A stretch of DNA of 43,377 nt, taken from NCBI GenBank assembly GCA_946406585.1, contig CAMJLI010000004.1, positions 1-43,377 on the forward strand, in the 5' to 3' direction. The translations under genes were made by a program, and so were the position numbers. The notes under the pieces are model-generated. The model worked only from the letters and a program-made list of their open reading frames with translations. It searched no databases and was not told the DNA's origin. This DNA comes from an uncultured Prevotellaceae bacterium. GTDB lineage: Bacteria; Bacteroidota; Bacteroidia; Bacteroidales; Bacteroidaceae. This document shows positions 16,426-25,216 of this stretch, in pieces (positions within the stretch are counted from its first letter, which is position 1; every line of letters begins with the position of its first letter).

Positions 16426-19410
16426 TCATTTGGTGAGGGTGATAGCCATCAGTCCGATGACCACATCGTTTGACAATGTCTTGAGAGTGAGGCTCTTGAG
16501 CTTTTTGTTGGGATTCAGAGGCATGTTGAGGATTTGTGCTGCGCCACAATCAATCAGTCTTGGTTCGGCACTGTCCGGATTTCCGGGTACACTGTTGCTG
16601 AAAGCCCCTGTTTGCACCTTCTCGCTGATGTGTCTCGACACTATTCCACTGCCGAGATGCACGCGATAAGGATGCAGTGCTGGTCCTTGGAAAGCCAGCC
16701 CGTCAAAGTAATAGTCTTGTTCTATGGGACACCAGTTTGTGGGGTTTGCCAGATGTAGCGTGTCTGTTGTGTTGTCGATATATTTCACACAAACCATCCC
16801 GTTGTCAATCCTGCTCTGCATGTTGTTGGTGCTTCCGGCGAGCAACAGGCAAGCATGGCTGGCCCTGCCTTTCAGAGATATTGTGACACTGTCGGGATAG
16901 TTGTCCCAAAGTGATGTATAGATGATGTTGTGTCCTTCTGCCGGCGATAGGAACGACACACCCAGTTTGGTGTCGAACAATCCCTTTGTTATGCATCCTC
17001 TCAGTCCGTCGTCTTCAATGTGTGCGTTGCGTTCGGGTTGGCACCATTGGCCTATGCCTTGTTTGGGCAATTGCAGGGTGGTGTAGGGAGGGCGTGGCGA
17101 AAGGTATTCGTTTTTGAAAATGTCGTCGACGTTTGCATTGAAGAACTTTCCAAGGTCGACATGCTTTTCCTTGGAGCCTTTTGTCAAGTCTGATAGTCCG
17201 GCCTTTTCAATGTCAGTGTTGTCGTGGTTGCGGCCTATGTGCTCTTCTCCAGAAGGCTCTTTGGCCATTTCCCATTGCGAAAGGTCTGCCACGATGGTTT
17301 GCTGGCTTGAGTTGTTGCCTTTGAAGTCGACAAATCGTCCGTTGCCCAAGCCTACCCTTATGATGATGTTGAGTGGCTGCTTGAAGTTTTGGGTTACTTT
17401 GTATGTCAATTGCTTGCCTTCACGATGGAAAGTGTAACTGAGATAAGGCGTGCTGATGCTTGTGTCTTCCCATTCGTCAGGGAGGGAGTATTGTATGAAA
17501 CATTGGCCGTTGAGAGCATCCGGTCTTATGCCAAATAGGCCGTTCACTATGGCGCGTGCAGATATTCCGATGTTGTCGCCAAAGTCGCGATAGGCCTCGC
17601 TGCGTGCCTTGTCATAGTAGCTGATTTGTCCGAAATTGCCGGGGCAGGCACCCAAGAACATGCCGTCGAGGATGTCGCTTTTCAGGAGCTTGAATCCTTC
17701 GTTGCGTCGTCCTGCAATGAAATAAGCCAGAGCCATGTTCATTACTTCTTCATGTGCGACATTGTTGGTGCTCCAGTCATAAGGCATCCAGTCGCTGGTG
17801 CTCATCGTGTAGTATTTGTTGATTCCGGTGTTGAAAGTCTTGTCGGCATCAGTCCATTCCACAGGGATGTGTGGAATGTGCCTGTCGGCATATAGTGTTG
17901 CCTCCCATGCTTGTTCGGGTGTGCATGCTCCGCAGTCTATTGGCGTGTAGATGGTCCATAGTGCCGCGCTGCCGTGCAGCCTCTTGAGTCCCATGAGGTC
18001 TTGATATTCGGCCCAATGTCCTTCATCGCCCATCCATAGTCGTTGGTTCATGGCTTTCAATATGGCCTCGGCCTCTTCCCTGTATGGTGCCGGGTCTTCA
18101 CCCAGGATTTCGGAAATTCGTGCCGCCAGGAGGTTCCCCCTGTAGTTGTATGCTGAGGAGTGTGTGACGGCTCCTCCGTTGTAGTAGAGTGCGTCGCTTG
18201 CCCAGATGCAGCAATAGGCGTCGTATAGATGGTCGCCGTCAGGGTCGAAGTTGCGCTTCTCCCATTGCAAGTGAAGTTTCAGCACCGGCCACATCTTGCG
18301 CAAATACTCGCGGTTGGCATTATGGCAGAAATGCCACAGAAGTTCGTCAACGTAGTTGAGGTTCATGTCGTAGTGGCTCATCTTCGTAGGGTTGCCGGGA
18401 AGTTTGCAGATATATCCGTTGCTATACATCGGCGTACCCCATTTTTCCGCTGCGCGAGCCAAGTTGAGTGCGCTGTCTTGTGCCGGGTGGGGTATGGTAG
18501 GCGGTACGTTTGTCACCATGCTTTTTGCATACGCGTCGAAATGTGACACGGCACGGTCGTCCCATCCCAGGACGTCGGCCACGTATGCTGCACGCCATCC
18601 TGCCAGGGGAGTTCTCCAACCGATGCATCCATGCAGCCACGTCTCGCCATCCCACAATCCGTCGGCTGCTGCTGCGAGATTTGCTCCGAGGGTGTTGATG
18701 AATGGGTCGGGGGTGTTGATCCTCAGCCTGCCTGCGATTTCCTTTCGCGTGGCTTCTTCTTTTTCGAATCGTTGTGCTCCTGAAGGGTCGGTTGTGAGTT
18801 GTCGTGTTGGTGTGAGAAGTATGTAGGTGTCGCTGTCGCAAGTCCATCGCAGTTCTTGCAGGGCGGGTCCGGAGGCCTCATAACTGCTTCTTGGTTCGAG
18901 CCCATAGTCGCCTTCGCGTGTCATTTTGGGCTTTTTCACCTTGCAGGCAATGGCGTGGAATGATGGTGGGAGTTTGAAGCCTTCGGCATGGAATTTCCAA
19001 ATGGCTCCTTCCTCATTGTATGTGGCCAAGACCGTTACTTGCACCTTGCCTTTGCCCCAATTGTTGTCGCCTATGGTGTATGTGCGTTTCCCGCCTTGGT
19101 AGCGTGCCTCGCAGTAAGATGTGGAGTCGAGTGCGGTGATGTGTCCGTCGGTTTCTATCTTGAATGCTATGTTGAGGCTGTTCTCCCTATCGTAAGAGGC
19201 AAATATTGGACGGTCGCTTGTCTCTATTCTCATTCTTGTATGCGAGCCGTAGAGAGCGCGTGTATATCGGTTGTTGCCGTTCACGCATACTATGTCGCCT
19301 TTGTCGGGGTAATAGTTGGCGTTGCGTGGTGGCTTTTTCCCATGGTCGCTGGCGGAGGCTATCAAGCAGAATGCCATCAGTGTTGTTGCGAGGGTGAGGC
19401 GGGGATTCAT
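16426..19410 (-). CDS. Secreted DUF4450-type (alpha/alpha)6-barrel glycoside hydrolase-like protein
   Basis: This 994-residue protein has a signal peptide (cleavage near residue 20). The N-terminal ~240 residues look like a beta-sandwich. A helical barrel with six-hairpin glycosidase character follows: DGETWLHGCIGWRTPLAGWR, MNLNYVDELLWHFCHNANREYLRKMWPVLKLHLQWEKRNFDPDGDHLYDAY-type repeats, IWASDALYYNGGAVTHSSAYNYR and WMGDEGHWAEYQD. Acidic residues in these segments are candidate catalytic groups. The C-terminal ~250 residues form another beta region. From memory it resembles the DUF4450 family of Bacteroides, often found in glycan-degradation loci; I cannot verify this. The substrate is unknown. 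It lies 16 bp after the CE2 esterase gene and upstream of the RluA gene, so esterase and hydrolase probably cooperate on one glycan. Confidence 0.7.
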   Translation of the reverse strand: MNPRLTLATTLMAFCLIASASDHGKKPPRNANYYPDKGDIVCVNGNNRYTRALYGSHTRMRIETSDRPIFASYDRENSLNIAFKIETDGHITALDSTSYCEARYQGGKRTYTIGDNNWGKGKVQVTVLATYNEEGAIWKFHAEGFKLPPSFHAIACKVKKPKMTREGDYGLEPRSSYEASGPALQELRWTCDSDTYILLTPTRQLTTDPSGAQRFEKEEATRKEIAGRLRINTPDPFINTLGANLAAAADGLWDGETWLHGCIGWRTPLAGWRAAYVADVLGWDDRAVSHFDAYAKSMVTNVPPTIPHPAQDSALNLARAAEKWGTPMYSNGYICKLPGNPTKMSHYDMNLNYVDELLWHFCHNANREYLRKMWPVLKLHLQWEKRNFDPDGDHLYDAYCCIWASDALYYNGGAVTHSSAYNYRGNLLAARISEILGEDPAPYREEAEAILKAMNQRLWMGDEGHWAEYQDLMGLKRLHGSAALWTIYTPIDCGACTPEQAWEATLYADRHIPHIPVEWTDADKTFNTGINKYYTMSTSDWMPYDWSTNNVAHEEVMNMALAYFIAGRRNEGFKLLKSDILDGMFLGACPGNFGQISYYDKARSEAYRDFGDNIGISARAIVNGLFGIRPDALNGQCFIQYSLPDEWEDTSISTPYLSYTFHREGKQLTYKVTQNFKQPLNIIIRVGLGNGRFVDFKGNNSSQQTIVADLSQWEMAKEPSGEEHIGRNHDNTDIEKAGLSDLTKGSKEKHVDLGKFFNANVDDIFKNEYLSPRPPYTTLQLPKQGIGQWCQPERNAHIEDDGLRGCITKGLFDTKLGVSFLSPAEGHNIIYTSLWDNYPDSVTISLKGRASHACLLLAGSTNNMQSRIDNGMVCVKYIDNTTDTLHLANPTNWCPIEQDYYFDGLAFQGPALHPYRVHLGSGIVSRHISEKVQTGAFSNSVPGNPDSAEPRLIDCGAAQILNMPLNPNKKLKSLTLKTLSNDVVIGLMAITLTK

Positions 19411-19426
19411 GAAGTTTGTGGTTGGG

Positions 19427-20521
19427 TTATTCTACTATGCAAGAAGTCAAAGGCCATTCCATGATGGCTGAGATTTGTGGTATTAGAGACATTGCTATCT
19501 TGCGTTGTCCTTGGTAGTTGGGATGGTAGTCGGCTCCCATGTCGTGTTCCACTGTCACTATGTCGCTCAATGGGTTTGCCATGAACACATCTTTCATGTT
19601 GGCTACACGTTCCTTGAGCAACTTCAGGCATGCTTGAAGGTAGCGATTGGCCGAATGTGGCGTGACGCAAAGCACTTTCACGCCAGGGTATTTTTGCTGT
19701 ATGGTTTTTATCATTTCCATGTAAGCACCCACATACTGTTCGTCTGTGGGAATGGGGCCTGGCGAGAAGTCGTTTGTTCCAAGGTTTATGATTGCAAGTT
19801 GTGGTCGGTAGAGGTCGAAATTGTATGCCTCTGTGCCATGGTCGTCGAAAGTCTGAGTATAACGTGTCGACATGTTCACGTCGGCTATCTGTGTGGGACT
19901 GGCCCAGTTGCGCACCATGCCCTGTCCGGAATGTGCTGTCAGTGCATAGTCTGTGTCAAAGTAGCGTGCTATGATGCAGCCGTATGCCTTGTCGCAGTTT
20001 TCTGTGTCCACAGAGAAGGGGTCGGTGGCCTTCTCGCTCTCGGTGCCATATCCGCAGGTGTAAGAGTCGCCATAGATTTCTATCATCCGTTCCTTTCGTT
20101 CCACAGGATTCAATGTCCCACCTTTTGCCAAAACAAATTGGTGTATGGTGGTGCATCCATTTTGTCCTTCGGTGCATTTTTGCAACCGTAGCAAGTGGGT
20201 GCCTCTGGAAAGTTTCTCGGCAAGTACGATGCGTTGCGGTTGTGCACCTGTGATTTTCAGTTTCCTCACCCATTTCCCATCGATGAAGAGGTTGTGCCAT
20301 GATGTGTCTGTTTCTGAAACATCAATGGCGATGTAGCCTCCTGTGAAATAGGTCTGCAGATAGACTCCTGTCCAGTCGTAACTCACTGTTCCATCGCCGT
20401 GTGTGGCTATCCTGCCAGTGTAGGTTATGCCAGTGTGGTTTGCCGGGAATGTTATTTGACTGGCTGCCTGTACGATGGCAAAGGCAAGTAGGGCCATCAG
20501 GCTGGTGATACATCTTTTCAT
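19427..20521 (-). CDS. Secreted CE2-type SGNH carbohydrate esterase
   Basis: This 364-residue exported protein has a signal peptide (cleavage near A19/A20). Residues ~25-135 form a jelly-roll beta domain and ~145-350 an SGNH/GDSL hydrolase domain, the two-domain layout of carbohydrate esterase family 2 deacetylases. The nucleophile is S153 in EIYGDSYTCGYG, the oxyanion Asn is in IINLGTNDFS, and the catalytic His is H333 in DYHPNYQGQ. CE2 enzymes remove acetyl groups from xylan, mannan or oligosaccharides. The adjacent DUF4450-type gene starts 16 bp downstream, so the pair probably deacetylates and then cleaves a glycan. There is no SusC/SusD pair beside them, so this is not a standard polysaccharide utilisation locus. 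Confidence 0.88.
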   Translation of the reverse strand: MKRCITSLMALLAFAIVQAASQITFPANHTGITYTGRIATHGDGTVSYDWTGVYLQTYFTGGYIAIDVSETDTSWHNLFIDGKWVRKLKITGAQPQRIVLAEKLSRGTHLLRLQKCTEGQNGCTTIHQFVLAKGGTLNPVERKERMIEIYGDSYTCGYGTESEKATDPFSVDTENCDKAYGCIIARYFDTDYALTAHSGQGMVRNWASPTQIADVNMSTRYTQTFDDHGTEAYNFDLYRPQLAIINLGTNDFSPGPIPTDEQYVGAYMEMIKTIQQKYPGVKVLCVTPHSANRYLQACLKLLKERVANMKDVFMANPLSDIVTVEHDMGADYHPNYQGQRKIAMSLIPQISAIMEWPLTSCIVE

Positions 20522-20585
20522 TGTTCTTGTGATTGTTCTTTAATGTCAGTTTGTTATCTCAATGTTTTGTTTTATGGAAATGTTT

Positions 20586-21611
20586 TCAGTCTTCGTCGAG
20601 GTCGAAGAGGTCTTCGAAAATGTCGTCGTCGGGGTATTCATCAAATTCGCCGTTGGCAAACTCTTGAATGTCGGATATGATGTCGTCCATCAGGATGAAG
20701 GTGTCTTCCATGTCGTATTCTTCATCGTTCATCTTCTCTACCAAGTCCTCATAGTCTTCAATCTCTATGTTGGGCACTTCTGTTGTGTCATAGATTTTCT
20801 TGAGCAGAGGCAGTGTCTCTTTGGCTTTCACTTTGGCGAGTGTGCTGGCATAATGGTCCACGTTGGTCATGTCGCCGCCTTCCATGCCTATTCTTTGGCA
20901 AAGCCTCAGGTAGTTGCTGATGTAGTTCAGCGACTTGAGTTTTAGTCCTGGCTCGTTGGCATAGATGTATGCTAAAGCATCAAAAACCATTATTTTGGCA
21001 TATGGGATGAAGCACGTGGCACGAAGATAGTCATCCAATTTGTCCATCTGTTGTTTGCCCAGTTCGTAGATGATGGCAGAACCGGTCTCTTCTTCACCCA
21101 TTGAGTATATGAACTGCATGATGTCTGATTTTTGCTTGAGGGTTTCGAGGGCAACATCGAGCAGGAAGTCTAAATGGAAGTGTGCCATGAGCCAGAAGAT
21201 GCCATATAGCGGATAGGCATATTCTGAATTGTCGAATCTTTCGGGGGTGTCTATGTCGTTGTTTAAGTATGCGAGGTAACGGAAGACGAAGTTTTTCAGG
21301 TCATTGGCCAATTTGTTCTTGTCCATGTCTTTCGCTTTCTCTGCCAAATTCAGGCAGATGTCGTGTATTTCTATTTCAAGATCGGTTTGTGTCAATGGCT
21401 TTAGCCATTTTGCAATTGGCCGTGACATCTTGCCGTAGTCTGGGCGGTCGTATTTATACCAGATGCTGTCCATCATCTCATTGTAGTCAAACTCGTTGCT
21501 TAGCAAGTCTTTCACAATTTCCTTTTGGTCATCATCGAGCATGTCGAATTTTTTTTCCAATCGCTTGACAATTTCAAGCCAGCTGTTGGTCGTGTTGTCG
21601 TCGTGTGGCAT
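20586..21611 (-). CDS. Acidic helical protein of unknown function
   Basis: I do not recognise this 341-residue protein. It has no signal peptide or membrane segment and is probably cytoplasmic. It looks almost entirely alpha-helical and could be built of helical repeats (about residues 100-270). The N-terminus is charged, and the last ~60 residues are strongly acidic, ending in a run of Asp and Glu (DDDIFEDLFDLDED). Such a tail suggests a partner-binding or nucleic-acid-mimicking role, but that is speculation. It lies 64 bp upstream of the CE2 gene on the same strand and has its own -7 box, so it may be first in this transcript, although its function need not be related to the glycan genes. 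Confidence 0.75.
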   Translation of the reverse strand: MPHDDNTTNSWLEIVKRLEKKFDMLDDDQKEIVKDLLSNEFDYNEMMDSIWYKYDRPDYGKMSRPIAKWLKPLTQTDLEIEIHDICLNLAEKAKDMDKNKLANDLKNFVFRYLAYLNNDIDTPERFDNSEYAYPLYGIFWLMAHFHLDFLLDVALETLKQKSDIMQFIYSMGEEETGSAIIYELGKQQMDKLDDYLRATCFIPYAKIMVFDALAYIYANEPGLKLKSLNYISNYLRLCQRIGMEGGDMTNVDHYASTLAKVKAKETLPLLKKIYDTTEVPNIEIEDYEDLVEKMNDEEYDMEDTFILMDDIISDIQEFANGEFDEYPDDDIFEDLFDLDED

Positions 21612-21689
21612 ATATTTGTGTGGGTAATAAATAATATCTGTAACTGTTTTGGTTGTTGGCTTGACGAAGTAGCATGTACTCCGACGCTA

Positions 21690-21697
21690 CAAATATA
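21690..21697 (-). promoter_or_regulatory. -7 box upstream of the acidic protein gene
   Basis: On the minus strand TATATTTG matches TAnnTTTG about 80 bp before the start codon at 21611. No TTG is seen at the -33 position, so the call is tentative. Confidence 0.5.
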
Positions 21698-21721
21698 GGT
21701 ATTTTTTTCGGTTCTTCTTGC

Positions 21722-21751
21722 TTGGTTGTTTTCCTTTTTTTGCTAATTTTG
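21722..21751 (+). promoter_or_regulatory. Promoter of the IspD/TarI-type gene
   Basis: TTG (21722-21724) and TAATTTTG (21744-21751) are 19 bp apart, the usual Bacteroidetes spacing. The ATG follows 18 bp after the box, so the leader is very short. Confidence 0.7.
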
Positions 21752-21769
21752 CATCCAAACCTCTATAAT

Positions 21770-22480
21770 ATGAACATAGCTATCATTTTGGCTGGTGGAA
21801 GCGGGTCGCGACTGGGTGGTGATTTGCCCAAGCAGTTTCTTGAAGTGGCGGGAAAGACCATCATCGAGCATACCATTGATGTTTTCGATACATGCAGCAT
21901 GGTTGACGAGATAGCTGTCGTCAGCCGTCAGGACTTTATCCAGGAAGTGGAGAGAATAGTGGCGGACAACCATTTTTCTAAAGTTCGGAGAGTGTTGCCT
22001 GGTGGCAAGGAGCGTTACCATTCCAGCCTATCGGCACTTCAGGCTTATAAGGATGATGCCGACAACTTGCTTTTCCATGATGCCGTGCGACCTCTGGTCA
22101 GTCATCGCATCATAGCCGACTGCATTGCGGCTCTTGAAAGGTATCGTGCTGTTAATGTGGCTGTTCCAACCACCGACACCATCGTTCAGGTGGATGATGA
22201 CAACTGCATCGTGGGTGTCCCGCCAAGAAAGTATCTGCGCAACAGCCAGACACCTCAGTGTTTCAAAAGGGGAGTGATAGCCCAGGCATATCAGTTGGCA
22301 TTGCAAGACCCCGGCTTCACAACAACTGATGATTGTGGGGTGGTGAGGAGATACTTGCCAAATGAGCCTGTCTATGTGGTGAATGGTGAAAACACCAATC
22401 TGAAGTTGACCTACAAGGAAGACCTTTTCTTGTTCGAGCACCTTTTGAAGTCGAGGATTCTCAACTCGTCTGCACAATAG
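21770..22480 (+). CDS. IspD/TarI-family cytidylyltransferase
   Basis: This 236-residue cytoplasmic nucleotidyltransferase transfers CMP from CTP to a sugar- or polyol-phosphate. The N-terminal ILAGGSGSRLGGDLPKQF is the CTP-binding loop. FHDAVRPLVS, VAVPTTDTI and RNSQTPQCF are conserved in the family, as is the late NGENTNLKLTYKEDL. It would normally be annotated ispD (MEP cytidylyltransferase of isoprenoid synthesis). However, the GGDLPKQF loop and the NTNLKLTYKEDL end also resemble TarI-like enzymes that make CDP-ribitol for surface polymers, so I leave the symbol blank. The ATG at 21770 is used because the upstream extension overlaps the promoter. A terminator shared with pnp lies 46 bp downstream. 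Confidence 0.85.
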   Translation: MNIAIILAGGSGSRLGGDLPKQFLEVAGKTIIEHTIDVFDTCSMVDEIAVVSRQDFIQEVERIVADNHFSKVRRVLPGGKERYHSSLSALQAYKDDADNLLFHDAVRPLVSHRIIADCIAALERYRAVNVAVPTTDTIVQVDDDNCIVGVPPRKYLRNSQTPQCFKRGVIAQAYQLALQDPGFTTTDDCGVVRRYLPNEPVYVVNGENTNLKLTYKEDLFLFEHLLKSRILNSSAQ

Positions 22481-22525
22481 TTCCGGGCTTCATACCAGGT
22501 CGGCAATTCAGGGTTTATGGCATTA

Positions 22526-22558
22526 AAAAATCCCCACTCATGAGTAGTGGGGATTTTT
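22526..22558. terminator. Bidirectional intrinsic terminator between ispD/tarI-type gene and pnp
   Basis: A 13-bp perfect stem (aaaaatccccact / agtggggattttt) encloses the 7-nt loop catgagt. T-runs follow the stem in both directions, so it can end the plus-strand transcript and the minus-strand pnp transcript. Confidence 0.92.
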
Positions 22559-22618
22559 GCAATCTTTATTTGGGATTGGGATGCATGGTGATGGACCGTG
22601 CGCCCCCATCTTGTGTTG

Positions 22619-24961
22619 TCAGTCGAAGTCGTTGCGGTCGAGACTGTCGTTGAAATCGCGTGGCTCATGGTCTGCCATTGGGTCGCGGAAATCATTGTGC
22701 CTCGGCTGGCGTTGTGCATTGCCGCGGTTGGCATTGGGACGGTTGTTGCCGTTTGGACGATTATTCCCATTGGGGCGGCTGCCGCGTTCTGGACGCTGGC
22801 GGCGCTCCCTTTCGGCATAGCCTTCTGGTTTTGGCTCAAGCACGCGGTGCGAGAGTTTGTATTTGCCAGTCTTGGGGTCTATCTCCATCAGTTTCACCTT
22901 GATCTTGTCGCCCTCCTTGATGCCGGCATCTTCCACCGTCTCAAGGCGCTTCCATTCGATTTCAGAGATGTGGAGCAGGCCGTCCTTGCCAGGCATGATT
23001 TCCACGAAACAGCCGTAAGGCATGATGGAACGGACAGTACCCTCGTACACTTCGCCAACTTCTGGGATAGCCACGATGGACTTGATCTTTGACACGGCAG
23101 CATCGATGCTCGACTTGTCGGGAGCACTCACTTGCACCTTGCCCACACCGTCGATTTCGTCGATGGTGATGGTGGCGCCTGTGTCTTCCTGCATCTGCTG
23201 GATGATTTTGCCTCCAGGGCCTATTACGGCACCAATGAACTCTTTCGGTATTTCGAAGGCTACAATGCGTGGCACGTGAGGTTTCAGTTCCGGACGTGGC
23301 TCGGCTATTGTCTCTGTCAGTTTGCCAAGGATATGCTCGCGACCGGCTTTGGCTTGCATGAGGGCTTTTTCCAGGATGTCGAAGCTTAGTCCGTCGCACT
23401 TGATGTCCATCTGGGTGGCTGTCAGGCCGTCTTTCGTTCCAGTGGTCTTGAAGTCCATGTCTCCGAGGTGGTCCTCGTCGCCAAGGATGTCACTAAGCAC
23501 TGCATACTTGTCCTCGCCAGGATTCTTTATCAGACCCATGGCGATGCCGCTCACTGGCTTCTTCATAGGTACGCCTGCATCCATCATGGCCAATGTACCG
23601 GCGCAAACGGTTGCCATTGATGACGAACCATTGCTCTCAAGAATCTCGCTCACGATACGCACGGTATAGGGGAAATCCTCGGGCACCTGGTCTTTCAGAG
23701 CTCGCCATGCCAAGTGGCCGTGACCTATCTCGCGGCGGCCAACAGAGCGTTGTGCCTTGGCCTCGCCGGTGCAGAATGGTGGGAAGTTGTAGTGCAGGAG
23801 GAAGCGCATGTAGCTGTGGTCCAGCACGTCGTCCACCAGCTTCTCGTCAAGCTTGGTGCCAAGTGTGCAAGTGGTGAGCGATTGTGTCTCGCCACGTGTG
23901 AAGATGGCACTTCCATGAGGCATTGGCAGTGGTGACACCTCGCACCAGATGGGGCGTATGTCGGTGGTCTTGCGGCCATCGAGGCGTATTCCCTCGTCGA
24001 GAATGCAGCGGCGCATGGCGTCGCGCTCCACGTCGTGATAATAACGGTCCATCAAGGCCTCATAGTCCTCGCGGGTGAGTTCGGAGTCTTCTGCAATCTC
24101 TTTCTCTGCGAAATATTTCTCCTTGAAGTCGGAGAGAATCTTCTCGAAAGCTTCGGCGCGTGCCTGCTTGTCGAGAGCCTGCTTGGTCACGTCGTATGCT
24201 GGTTGGTAAAGCTCTTTATTAATAAGTTCGCGAAGCTCCTCATCGTTCACCTCATGGCAATATTCACGCTTCACGTCCTTGCCCAGTTCCTTCGACAGTT
24301 CGCTTTGCAGCTCGCACATCGGGCGTATGGCATCCATGGCAGCCTTGAGGGCTCCCAAAAGGTCTTGTTCGCTCACTTCCTTCATCTCGCCTTCCACCAT
24401 CATGATGTTTTCGGCTGATGCACCCACCATGAGGTCCATGTCGGCCTCCTTCATCTGGGCAAAAGTGGGGTTGATTACATATTCGCCATTGATGCGGGCG
24501 ACGCGCACTTCGGAAATGGGGCATTCAAACGGTATATCTGAGCAGGCCAGTGCGGCTGATGCTGCAAAACCGGCCAATGCATCAGGCTGGTCGACACCGT
24601 CGGCAGAGAAGAGGAGTACGTTGACGTATACTTCGGCATGATAGTTGGAGGGGAACAATGGGCGGAGCACACGATCCACCAGGCGGGAGGTGAGAATCTC
24701 GTTGTCGCCTGGCTTGCCCTCGCGCTTGGTGAAACCACCTGGGAAGCGACCTGCTGAGGCATACAATTCTCTGTAGTCGACCTGTAAAGGCATAAAATCG
24801 GTTCCGGGAACTGCATCTTTTGCGGCACAAACAGTGGCGAGGAGCACGGTGTTGCCCATACGGAGCCACACACTGCCGTCGGCCTGCTTTGCCACTTTCC
24901 CGGTCTCAATGCTGATGGTTCTTCCATCAGGCAATGATACTGTTTTCGTAATAACGTTCAT
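22619..24961 (-). CDS. pnp: Polynucleotide phosphorylase
   Basis: This 780-residue protein degrades RNA 3'-5' using phosphate and is a core degradosome exonuclease. Two RNase PH-like domains (about 5-140 and 325-555) flank a helical region. The second holds [12 protein letters not shown] with the metal-binding Asp residues. A KH domain follows at about 568-630 (IGPGGKIIQ) and an S1 domain at about 635-707 ([20 protein letters not shown]). The tail (715-780) is unusually long and low in complexity, with RPNGNN repeats followed by Arg/Asp-rich sequence, probably disordered and RNA-binding. The family is usually 700-750 residues. The gene stands alone between a terminator and a divergent receptor gene. 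Confidence 0.97.
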   Translation of the reverse strand: MNVITKTVSLPDGRTISIETGKVAKQADGSVWLRMGNTVLLATVCAAKDAVPGTDFMPLQVDYRELYASAGRFPGGFTKREGKPGDNEILTSRLVDRVLRPLFPSNYHAEVYVNVLLFSADGVDQPDALAGFAASAALACSDIPFECPISEVRVARINGEYVINPTFAQMKEADMDLMVGASAENIMMVEGEMKEVSEQDLLGALKAAMDAIRPMCELQSELSKELGKDVKREYCHEVNDEELRELINKELYQPAYDVTKQALDKQARAEAFEKILSDFKEKYFAEKEIAEDSELTREDYEALMDRYYHDVERDAMRRCILDEGIRLDGRKTTDIRPIWCEVSPLPMPHGSAIFTRGETQSLTTCTLGTKLDEKLVDDVLDHSYMRFLLHYNFPPFCTGEAKAQRSVGRREIGHGHLAWRALKDQVPEDFPYTVRIVSEILESNGSSSMATVCAGTLAMMDAGVPMKKPVSGIAMGLIKNPGEDKYAVLSDILGDEDHLGDMDFKTTGTKDGLTATQMDIKCDGLSFDILEKALMQAKAGREHILGKLTETIAEPRPELKPHVPRIVAFEIPKEFIGAVIGPGGKIIQQMQEDTGATITIDEIDGVGKVQVSAPDKSSIDAAVSKIKSIVAIPEVGEVYEGTVRSIMPYGCFVEIMPGKDGLLHISEIEWKRLETVEDAGIKEGDKIKVKLMEIDPKTGKYKLSHRVLEPKPEGYAERERRQRPERGSRPNGNNRPNGNNRPNANRGNAQRQPRHNDFRDPMADHEPRDFNDSLDRNDFD
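22724..22777 (-). repeat. Short coding repeats in the pnp tail (RPNGNN type)
   Basis: Three tandem copies of an 18-bp unit encode [12 protein letters not shown] and RPNANR, residues 729-746 of PNPase. Such a repeat could change copy number by slippage and alter the tail length without shifting frame. Confidence 0.7.
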
Positions 24962-25013
24962 CTAAAATCTAAAAAATCTTGTATATATTTGATACATCTA
25001 AAAATAAATCGGG

Positions 25014-25041
25014 CAAAGATACTCATTATTCCCTTAACAAA
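25014..25041 (-). promoter_or_regulatory. Promoter of pnp
   Basis: On the minus strand TATCTTTG (25014-25021) matches TAnnTTTG, about 53 bp before the pnp start. TTTG (25038-25041) lies upstream at 16 bp, a little short of the usual spacing. Confidence 0.6.
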
Positions 25042-25156
25042 CGAATCTTTTGCTGATTATTTCATTATTTTTGATTTTATAGGTGGTGTTTGGGGGCTAA
25101 GATAGCCACTAATGCTTTTTTAACAAATTTATATTTTCTATATGTGGTTTTTTACG

Positions 25157-25164
25157 TAATTTTG
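25157..25164 (+). promoter_or_regulatory. -7 box upstream of the TonB-dependent receptor gene
   Basis: TAATTTTG lies 52 bp before the ATG at 25217. No clear TTTG is visible at -33; the region is AT-rich. The gap 24962-25216 otherwise holds only AT-rich DNA, the pnp promoter and no gene. Confidence 0.6.
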
Positions 25165-25216
25165 CACCGAAATTAGTTTTCATATAGTTATTTTTAATTA
25201 ATTTTACATTTTTATC

